Positions 6,632 through 11,805 of a stretch of DNA of 11,805 nt are shown one piece after another. Position numbers and translations under genes: made by a program. The stretch's first letter is position 1; each line of letters opens with the position of its first letter. The DNA lies in the NCBI GenBank assembly GCA_945957305.1, contig CAMFLN010000025.1, forward strand, positions 1 through 11,805. Direction: 5' to 3'. The stretch comes from an uncultured Planctomycetaceae bacterium. Lineage in GTDB: Bacteria > Planctomycetota > Planctomycetia > Pirellulales > JACPPG01. The notes under the pieces are model-generated. The model had not been told where the DNA came from. It saw nothing but the letters and a program-made list of their open reading frames with translations, and did not search any database.

Positions 6632-8083
6632 CTACGGCTGGAGAGGCAGCTTTGCGGGCAGGCCACCCCAGACGACCTGGTCCTGTCGCCCCTCGTAGCC
6701 CGCCAGATTCTCGACAGGGTTGTCGACGATGCTGCCCAGGATCATCACCCGGTCATGGACATTGATCGCCGGTTGCGCGGGCCGCCAACTGATGACGGTG
6801 ACGACCTTCGGCAGGCCGAAGAGCACGACTTTCATCGCGTGCAGACTGCCAACCTGTGACATTTCCTGGACGGTGCCGGCCAGGGCAATGCCTGGATTCG
6901 GATGGCGATTGTGTTCGAGTTGAAATCCGGCCAGGCGGCCGACAGCTTCCGCAGCCTTGGGATCGGAACCGACATTGGCAATCAAGGTTTGCAACGTCTC
7001 GCGCTGGCTCCAGCTGTTGCCATCACCCTTGGAGACAAACGTGACGACCTCGGCCAGGTGGCAGAGCTGTGAGTACAACTCCGGCGTGATCTTGGCAATC
7101 GGTCGGCCGCCGCAAACATCGCACTGCACGCGGCGATTGGCAATCGGCTCGGCCCGGGCGCCTTTGCCATCCCGCGCCAGCACCGAGCTGCGTTGCACAT
7201 AACCCTCGCCGTTGCAGGCGGGGCAACGCAGAGAGGCGGTCACTTCATTGATTGCCAGCGACAGGTCTTCGCCCGAGTAGGCCGTGAAGTGGCGGGGACC
7301 GCTGTTGAGCGGTTGCGTGGCATGATTCGGCATCTCGCCCAGCAGAGGCGGCGGTTGGTCCGCCGGTGCAGACGCACGTGGCCCGGGCGCCGGGCCAGCA
7401 TCAGCAGGCACCTCATGTGTCTCGCCGAGAGGCGGGTCGACGGACGTCGAGGTGAACGGGGGCGGCGGGGCCGCAGCCGCGGGAGCAAACGGAGGCGCCT
7501 CGCTGTTGGGTTCCGCAGGTGGCGCCTCGGGCATTGTTCCGATCCCGCCAGCGTCGCCATTCAAACCGCCTGCTGGGGGAGGCTCCGGCTCGTTAAGCAA
7601 CTGGCCCAAGCCGCGGTCGTTGCGCGGTTCCTCATCTTTGGCTTTTGGCCAAAAAGGCAAGTCTATCGGTGCGGTCGCCCAGGCCGGCAATTTGTCGGCA
7701 ACTTCCAGAAAATCGTATTGCGGTCCGCCCAAGCGCAACAGCCCGACATATCCCAAGGACAGACCAATCAGGCCTCCGCCGACGATGCCGATCAACTGCG
7801 AGAGGACGCCCGACTGTTTCTTGCGCGGGCGCGGCGCGGCATGCGATTCATCGTCGAATTGGGCGATGCCGGCCCCGGGCGCATGACGCGGGGCTGCGCC
7901 CAGTCCCGCAATCGGCCGTTCGACCGGCAAGGCCTCGGGCGGGGCAAGAATGCTTGTCGCCAGCACGTCCTGCACCCGGAATTGCGCATGGCACAACGGG
8001 CAGCGCATCTGATCGTGGGGCTGAGCAAAGCCCGGGATCAAGATGTCGCCGTGGCAGGCGGCGCAAGACGAAATGCGGGACAT
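6632..8083 (-). CDS. Zinc-ribbon, single-TM, proline-rich planctomycete protein with second Cys4 motif
   Basis: The start is ATG 8083, with GGAG six bases upstream; the in-frame GTG at 8098 overlaps that site. The 483 residues divide clearly. Residues 7-31 hold a zinc ribbon (Cys7, Cys10, Cys28, Cys31: CAAC...CPLC). Residues 95-117 form a membrane helix (LIGIVGGGLIGLSLGYVGLL) preceded by a basic RPRKK stretch, so the ribbon is probably cytoplasmic. Residues about 150-260 are a Pro/Ala-rich spacer. Residues 287-324 hold a second pair of knuckles, CPACNGEG and CDVCGG, like half of a DnaJ zinc module. The C-terminal 90 residues are beta-rich (VVLFGLPKVVTVISW, VHDRVMILGSIVDN, VVWGGLP) and may be an OB-like fold. 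Function is unknown. If the spacer crosses the membrane as predicted, the second Cys4 site and C-terminal domain would be outside the cytoplasm. Confidence 0.8.
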   Translation of the reverse strand: MSRISSCAACHGDILIPGFAQPHDQMRCPLCHAQFRVQDVLATSILAPPEALPVERPIAGLGAAPRHAPGAGIAQFDDESHAAPRPRKKQSGVLSQLIGIVGGGLIGLSLGYVGLLRLGGPQYDFLEVADKLPAWATAPIDLPFWPKAKDEEPRNDRGLGQLLNEPEPPPAGGLNGDAGGIGTMPEAPPAEPNSEAPPFAPAAAAPPPPFTSTSVDPPLGETHEVPADAGPAPGPRASAPADQPPPLLGEMPNHATQPLNSGPRHFTAYSGEDLSLAINEVTASLRCPACNGEGYVQRSSVLARDGKGARAEPIANRRVQCDVCGGRPIAKITPELYSQLCHLAEVVTFVSKGDGNSWSQRETLQTLIANVGSDPKAAEAVGRLAGFQLEHNRHPNPGIALAGTVQEMSQVGSLHAMKVVLFGLPKVVTVISWRPAQPAINVHDRVMILGSIVDNPVENLAGYEGRQDQVVWGGLPAKLPLQP

Positions 8084-8301
8084 GCGAAACTCCGGCACAG
8101 ACCATATCCATCGTCAGTTTATCAGCGTCAGGCAATTTTCTCCTATAGCAGCGATGTCGACGGCGACCTGACAAACCAGCGAGGTTTGGGAAGACCGAGA
8201 AAGCCTCCTCGGACACTGCTAGCAAGGGCGGTTGCCTAAGTGGCGCGCGAGAGTAGGTCGATGAAAGGTACTGCCCGCTGCCGGCCGCTCGCTGCCACTA
8301 T

Positions 8302-9783
8302 TCAAGCAATGATTTGCTCGATGGGCTTGCCGAGCTCCATGTCGAGCCGCTTACGCCCTGGCACGGCGAGTCGGCGCGGGTCGAGCCCGAGCTGGTGCAG
8401 GACGGTGGCATGAACGTCGGTGACGTAATGTCGGTCTTCGACGGCATGAAAGCCCAACTCGTCGGTCGCGCCGTGGACGATGCCCCCTTTGATGCCCCCG
8501 CCAGCCATCCAGACCGAGAAACCATAAGGGTGATGGTCCCGGCCGTCCGATTTTTCCGCTCCCGGTGTGCGGCCAAACTCGGTGCCCCAGACGACAATCG
8601 TCTCGTCCCACAGACCGCGTTGTTTCAAGTCGCGCAGCAGGGCGGCAATCGGCTGATCGACCTGCGCGCTGTGTTTCGTGTGATTCTCGCGCAGCTTGGT
8701 ATGAGCGTCCCAGACGCTGCTGGCCCCGTCGCCGTGATAGACCTGGACGAAGCGCACGCCACGTTCGACCAGCCGTCGCGCGGCGAGACAGCGCTGCCCG
8801 AACGACTTCGTCACTTCGTTATCCAATCCATATTGTCGATGCGTCGCCGCCGTCTCATCATCGAACCGCAGAACCTCGGGCACGGACGTCTGCAGGCGGA
8901 AGGCTAATTCGTAGGAGCGAATCCGGGCGCGCAAGACCGCATCGTCGGGGTATTGCTCGGCAGAAAGCGCGTGCAAGCGCGAGAGCAAGCCAAACTTTTG
9001 CTCCTGCTCTTCGCGGAACACCGTTTCGCCAGGTGTGCCGAAATCCAGGGGGGCTTGTGGGTCAACTTTCAGCTGCACGCCGTTGTAGTCCGGACCGAGG
9101 TAGCTACCGCCGTGCGCGCCCACGCCGCCGCAACAGGGGCCCGGGGGATCGCCGAGCGCAATAAAGGCCGGCAGGTTGTCGTTCATCGAGCCCAGGCCGT
9201 ATTTGATCCAAGCGCCCACCGACGGATGCGACCCATCAAAGAAATGATGCCCGGTATGGAACTCATACTGGGCCGCATGGTCGTTGTCCGTCGCCCAGAC
9301 TGAGCGAATGACCGCCAGATCGTCAACGCAGCTGCCCACGTGCGGCCACCAGTCGCTGACTTCGATGCCGCTTGCTCCGCGCGGGCGATAGCCAACCTGC
9401 AAGGGAAAAATTGTCTGGTAGATCTGGCGATTGGCCACGAACTCGCGCACGTTACGTCGGACGAAAGGGTTGGCGACCACGTCGCGATGGGGCGTTTCGT
9501 CGATCGTCTTGCCGGCGTAGCGGTTCAAAGCCGGTTTGGGGTCAAAGCTCTCCAGATGGCTTACCCCCCCGAGCATGAAGAGCCAGATCACGCTCTTGGC
9601 ACGCGGGGCAAAATGGGGTGGGCTCTCCGATGACGCTGCGGACGGCGGCTCCGCCCCGCGCACGATTCCGTCGCGCGCGAGTAAGGCTCCCAAGGCCAGC
9701 CCGGTAAAGCCCAGGCCGCAATCGGCCAAAAAAGAGCGGCGATTGCAGTCATGTCGCACAGTCGGTTCGCGGCGCATCGGCAT
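8302..9783 (-). CDS. DUF1501 protein, Tat-exported (alkaline phosphatase/sulfatase-like superfamily)
   Basis: This 493-residue protein is a full-length DUF1501 member, a family abundant in planctomycetes and related to the alkaline-phosphatase-like fold. The N-terminus carries a twin-arginine signal (NRRSFLADCG at 14-23, then GFTGLALGALLA) ending near GAEPP (about 43-47). Family motifs follow: SVIWLFMLGGVSHLESFDPKP (64-84), NDHAAQYEFHTGHH (167-180), FVQVYHGDG (345-353), VVWGTEFGRTP (397-407), GRDHHPYGFS (414-423) and GGGIKGGIVHGATDELG (428-444). The end LDMELGKPIEQIIA is typical. ATG 9783 and ATG 9777 are both possible and neither has a clear ribosome binding site. Such genes usually sit beside a DUF1549/DUF1553 cytochrome partner; none is adjacent here. 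The reaction catalysed is not established for the family. Confidence 0.95.
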   Translation of the reverse strand: MPMRREPTVRHDCNRRSFLADCGLGFTGLALGALLARDGIVRGAEPPSAASSESPPHFAPRAKSVIWLFMLGGVSHLESFDPKPALNRYAGKTIDETPHRDVVANPFVRRNVREFVANRQIYQTIFPLQVGYRPRGASGIEVSDWWPHVGSCVDDLAVIRSVWATDNDHAAQYEFHTGHHFFDGSHPSVGAWIKYGLGSMNDNLPAFIALGDPPGPCCGGVGAHGGSYLGPDYNGVQLKVDPQAPLDFGTPGETVFREEQEQKFGLLSRLHALSAEQYPDDAVLRARIRSYELAFRLQTSVPEVLRFDDETAATHRQYGLDNEVTKSFGQRCLAARRLVERGVRFVQVYHGDGASSVWDAHTKLRENHTKHSAQVDQPIAALLRDLKQRGLWDETIVVWGTEFGRTPGAEKSDGRDHHPYGFSVWMAGGGIKGGIVHGATDELGFHAVEDRHYVTDVHATVLHQLGLDPRRLAVPGRKRLDMELGKPIEQIIA

Positions 9784-9931
9784 GATTCAGCAGCTAGGCA
9801 GTGTTAGCAAATTCGCGGCGCAACTCGCCCCCAAGGATAACACCGCGAGGGACGGCTGACTACGAAGTTCGTCGGCGTGCGAAATCGCGTTTCTAATCGC
9901 ATATCGCACGGCTTGGATTTGGACCTAACTT

Positions 9932-9946
9932 GATCATGCCATGATC
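9932..9946. promoter_or_regulatory. Palindrome GATCATG-C-CATGATC
   Basis: Seven-base arms are exact inverted copies around one central base. It lies between the divergent DUF1501 and response regulator genes, about 150 bp upstream of the DUF1501 start and about 145 bp upstream of the candidate promoter of the regulator. The symmetry and length suit an operator for a dimeric DNA-binding protein. Confidence 0.35.
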
Positions 9947-10088
9947 GGGAATGGAAAGAGCAGCCGGCGACTGGCGTTTGTGGTGCAATCCGCGTCGAGG
10001 TTGGCAAAGCGAACGTACGTTGATTGCAGGAAAACGTCTGGGTTAAAAACCCCAGCCGAGGTGAGGAGAAGAAAAACAAAAAATAACA

Positions 10089-10118
10089 TTGAAACAATGC
10101 GCGTCGCTTTGGTAGAAT
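10089..10118 (+). promoter_or_regulatory. Candidate strong promoter with UP-like A tract for the response regulator
   Basis: TTGAAA (10089-10094) and TAGAAT (10113-10118) are separated by 18 bases; both match the sigma70 consensus at five of six positions. Immediately upstream is an A-rich run (GAAAAACAAAAAATAAC, 10071-10087), placed where an UP element would contact RNA polymerase alpha subunits. Transcription would begin near 10125, about 190 bases before the coding start. Confidence 0.55.
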
Positions 10119-10225
10119 CCGACCCGGTTGATTCCTGTCATAGAGTCCCGTTCGGGGCCCCTGGCACGTGTTGTCACTATTGCGTTTGATCCGACCGAGG
10201 GCTCGGTTGGTAGCGTTCGCTTTTT
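10119..10225 (+). ncRNA. Candidate structured leader or small RNA ending in hairpin plus T5
   Basis: Between the promoter and the response regulator the transcript could fold several short hairpins. The last is CCGACCGA (10191-10198) with TCGGTTGG (10203-10210), one G-U pair included. Ten bases later a run of five T follows (10221-10225), preceded by AGCG/CGCT. A second copy of ATCCGACC at 10117-10124 could pair with the same CGGTTGG, which would allow alternative folding. It resembles an attenuator or a roughly 100-nt sRNA, but matches no RNA family I know. The gap between stem and T-run weakens the terminator reading. Confidence 0.3.
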
Positions 10226-10314
10226 GCGCGGCAGAGTGCGGCAGGGTGTGTGGTTCTGGGGCATGCTTTGTGCGATGACCCTTCGATCCTCTTTCCCATG
10301 TGCGTAGGACGCGT

Positions 10315-10707
10315 ATGACCAAGGTGCTGGTCGTCGATGACGAACAGGGATATCGCAGCAGCCTGGATTTCTTTCTCAGCCAGGCAGGCTTCGAAGTGCT
10401 GACCGTCGCGGGCTTGGCCGAGGCGGTCGAGCAGGCCCCGGACTTCCGGCCCGATATCTTGGTGGCTGACTGGCTGCTGGAGAAGAAAAAGACGGGGGCC
10501 GAACTGGCGCGAGCCTTGCTTCAACAGTTTGCCGACCTCAAGGTCATTCTGATGACCGGCCTGGGGGCTGGCATGGTACGGGAGCAGTTAGGGGATCTCG
10601 AAGTGCTGTGCTTGATCGAGAAACCGTTCGAGCCCCGCTCCTTGATCGATGCCGTGCGCGCCGCCGCTGCCGGCGATGAATCGACGCACGGCTCGGTGGG
10701 CTCTTAG
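10315..10707 (+). CDS. Stand-alone receiver-domain response regulator (CheY-like)
   Basis: The protein has 130 residues, nearly all one REC domain, with no DNA-binding or enzymatic output domain. The acidic pocket is Asp8/Asp9 (VLVVDDE), the phosphoacceptor is Asp52 (DILVADWLL), followed by Thr81 (VILMTG) and Lys103 with its proline (IEKPFEP). All catalytic residues are present, so it should accept phosphate from a histidine kinase. The aromatic switch residue usually three before the lysine is Leu100 here, a mild departure. ATG 10315 is chosen over an in-frame GTG at 10300 because TAGGA sits five bases upstream and the domain begins directly with MTKVLVVDDE. No kinase is encoded in the window, so the partner is unknown. 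It has its own promoter and a leader of about 190 bases. Confidence 0.93.
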   Translation: MTKVLVVDDEQGYRSSLDFFLSQAGFEVLTVAGLAEAVEQAPDFRPDILVADWLLEKKKTGAELARALLQQFADLKVILMTGLGAGMVREQLGDLEVLCLIEKPFEPRSLIDAVRAAAAGDESTHGSVGS

Positions 10708-10730
10708 CCGGTTCTGTGCACCTAAGCCGG
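10708..10730 (+). terminator. Weak hairpin directly after the response regulator stop
   Basis: CCGGTT (10708-10713) can pair with AGCCGG (10725-10730), including one G-U pair, around an 11-base loop. It is followed by ATTTCTCTTCT, which is pyrimidine-rich but not a clean U-tract. It starts at the first base after the TAG, so a terminator role is plausible. Confidence 0.3.
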
Positions 10731-10876
10731 ATTTCTCTTCTGGCGCTAGGATGTGCTGGGCTGGGCCGGAATTCCCGCGCGGACCGTGCTCGAGCCGGCT
10801 TGGGATCTCTTTCACGAAGCGTGCCCCTCCCTCGGGCTATTTCTTTCTCGACGTGGGACCGGCTTTGGCGGCAAAG

Positions 10877-10907
10877 TGGACACGCATTGTCATTTCTTAA
10901 TACAATG
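10877..10907 (+). promoter_or_regulatory. Candidate promoter and overlapping operator for the cytochrome c gene
   Basis: TGGACA (10877-10882) and TACAAT (10901-10906) are separated by 18 bases; each matches the sigma70 consensus at five of six positions. An exact inverted repeat, CATTGT (10885-10890) and ACAATG (10902-10907), spans the spacer and the -10 box, so a bound dimer would block RNA polymerase. Transcription would start near 10913, about 78 bases before the ATG at 10991. Confidence 0.45.
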
Positions 10908-10990
10908 ACGTTCTGCCCGCCTGTATCCTCCCCCCGATATGGAAAGCCTCGCCCCGACGCGTTTTCCGATTTTCCCGCCTGTTCTCGCCT

Positions 10991-11805
10991 ATGCGTTTTT
11001 TTGTCGTGACTCGCGCCTTGGTTTGCGTCTGCCTGGTCGGGATCTGCGCGCCCTGGGGAGCCAGCGCGGCGGATAACGATTTCTTTGCGGCGAAATTGCA
11101 ACCGTTCCTGCAAAAGTATTGCATCGATTGCCATGCCGGCGACGAACCCAAGGCCGACCTGGCCTTCGATCAATTGAAGGACGCGGGAGATATCAGCCGC
11201 GAGCGAAATCGTTGGGGGCAGATCGTGGAATATCTTGAGGCGGGAATCATGCCCCCCGACGATATGCCGCAGCCGACGCCCGACGAAATTGCCGAGGTCA
11301 ACGCCGGCATCGGCATGCAACTGGCCACACTCTCCGGCACGAGCGTGCGCGACCCGGGGCGCGTCACCATTCGGCGGTTGAATCGTGCGGAGTACAACAA
11401 CACGATTCGCGACCTGATCGGGATTGATTTTGAACCGGCCGCCGACTTCCCGTCGGACGACGTAGGCTACGGCTTTGACAATATCGGCGACGTGTTGTCG
11501 TTACCGCCGGTGTTGCTGGAAAAGTATTTGACGGCCGCCGAAAAAATCGCCGCTCAAGCGATCGTCAGCCCTTGGCCCCCCGCGGTCGAGCGGCGTCGCT
11601 ATGGCAGCGATCAATTGCATTCGACGATTCGCGCCCGCCGGGGGGCGCCCACCAGCCGGCTCAATACCGAGGGCGAAGCCTATGTCGAGCGCGATATTCT
11701 CGGCGGTGGCGAATATGTAATTCGCGTTCGGGCGTATGCCGAACAGGCCGGCTTCGAACTCGCTCGCATGGCACTTCGGCTTGACGGAAAGGAACTGCTC
11801 AAGGT
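10991..11805 (+). CDS. Secreted planctomycete cytochrome c / DUF1587 protein (3' truncated by window edge)
   Basis: The frame from ATG 10991 stays open to the window end, giving 271 residues of a protein that in this family is usually about 700-1000 long. It opens with a signal peptide (MRFFVVTRALVCVCLVG..., likely cleavage after GASA at residue 26). A short c-type cytochrome (PSCyt1) domain follows: heme-binding CIDCH at 44-48, HAGDEPKADL after it, and Met87 or Met92 (IMPPDDMPQP) as possible axial ligand. Residues 125-145 (VTIRRLNRAEYNNTIRDLIG) are the DUF1587 signature. From about 230 a beta-rich stretch (YVERDILGGGEYVIRVRAYA) begins, probably a carbohydrate-binding-like region. DUF1592/1588/1585 domains would be expected further on, outside the window. 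No clear ribosome binding site precedes the ATG; the signal peptide decides the start. Such proteins are thought to act outside the cytoplasm in polysaccharide use, but this is unproven. Confidence 0.93.
   Translation, partial: MRFFVVTRALVCVCLVGICAPWGASAADNDFFAAKLQPFLQKYCIDCHAGDEPKADLAFDQLKDAGDISRERNRWGQIVEYLEAGIMPPDDMPQPTPDEIAEVNAGIGMQLATLSGTSVRDPGRVTIRRLNRAEYNNTIRDLIGIDFEPAADFPSDDVGYGFDNIGDVLSLPPVLLEKYLTAAEKIAAQAIVSPWPPAVERRRYGSDQLHSTIRARRGAPTSRLNTEGEAYVERDILGGGEYVIRVRAYAEQAGFELARMALRLDGKELLK

Larger units (their letters stand above)
9784..10314. other. 531-bp divergent intergenic region rich in dyads
   Basis: The region separates the divergent DUF1501 (-) and response regulator (+) genes. 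Reading frames crossing it on either strand are non-protein-like. From left to right it contains ACGAA/TTCGT around one base (9862-9872), GTGCGA/TCGCAC arms (9877-9882 and 9904-9909), a near-perfect 15-bp palindrome (9932-9946), an imperfect CTGGGTT/AACCCcAG hairpin (10038-10054), an A-rich tract (10071-10083), a promoter, two copies of ATCCGACC (10117-10124, 10189-10196), a hairpin with a T5 tract and a 10-bp tandem repeat (10228-10247). No clear promoter for DUF1501 was found. Confidence 0.55.

Noticed and set aside
7193..8239. 348-codon plus-strand ORF
   Set aside because: It is antisense to the zinc-ribbon gene, extremely Arg/Gln-rich and without any domain; a product of GC-rich antisense reading.
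8225..8275. Stretch resembling a tRNA D-arm (GGTTGCCTAAGTGGC)
   Set aside because: No GGTTCGAATCC-like T-arm, acceptor pairing or anticodon stem can be placed around it.
10098..10192. 30-codon ORF starting MRVALVESDP, similar to the start of a response regulator
   Set aside because: It overlaps the promoter spacer and -10 box, has no ribosome binding site, and loses all receiver-domain similarity after ten residues. Probably chance, though a decayed receiver copy cannot be fully excluded.
9804..10322. 172-codon minus-strand ORF in the divergent gap
   Set aside because: Composition is not protein-like and it overlaps the promoter and leader of the response regulator.
10939..10992. Alternative ATG at 10939 before the cytochrome c gene
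   Set aside because: It is in a different frame from the cytochrome c gene and soon stops; the signal peptide clearly begins at 10991.
10544..11320. 258-codon minus-strand ORF
   Set aside because: It lies opposite the response regulator end and the cytochrome c gene, whose motifs are unmistakable; its own composition is Arg-rich and domain-free.

Overview
The window looks like a chromosomal segment of a planctomycete, probably Pirellulales-like. That placement rests on four lineage-typical genes: a Tat-exported DUF1501 protein, a secreted 'planctomycete cytochrome C' (PSCyt1/DUF1587) protein, a secreted SH3-like/TPR/HEAT protein, and a zinc-ribbon, single-TM, proline-rich protein. GC is moderately high throughout, intergenic gaps are wide, and most genes appear to be transcribed alone. 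I see no rRNA, tRNA, CRISPR array, transposase, integrase or phage gene.

Left part (1-2773): the C-terminal end of a multi-pass membrane protein (+) converges on a two-gene minus-strand unit, a secreted HEAT protein followed 48 bp later by a small CoA-binding protein. A good TTGCGA-N18-TATACT promoter precedes the HEAT gene, in a gap shared with the divergent MoaB/Mog-type molybdenum cofactor gene.

Middle (2774-6631): sthA (soluble NAD(P) transhydrogenase, - strand, very confident), then an unrecognised 353-residue protein (-). Divergent from the latter is a DUF1801 protein (+) with a lysine/alanine-rich histone-H1-like tail. The gap 5482-5606 holds a perfect TATAAT box and a 6-bp dyad. The 470-bp gap 6162-6631 may encode a 20-residue hydrophobic microprotein with a good ribosome binding site.

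Right part (6632-11805): the zinc-ribbon/TM protein (-), the DUF1501 protein (-), a 531-bp gap with palindromes, a strong promoter and a structured leader, then a stand-alone receiver-domain response regulator (+). Last is the N-terminal third or so of a secreted cytochrome c/DUF1587 protein (+) that runs off the window. Its upstream region has a TGGACA-N18-TACAAT promoter overlapped by a CATTGT/ACAATG dyad.

The genes do not form one obvious pathway. Redox and cofactor themes recur (transhydrogenase, MoaB, CoA-binding, cytochrome c), but this is a mosaic of housekeeping and lineage-specific genes rather than a defence island or mobile element. I did not find a convincing new multi-gene system. 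The best leads are the structured leader or possible sRNA before the response regulator, the microprotein, the H1-tailed DUF1801 protein and the unknown 353-residue protein.
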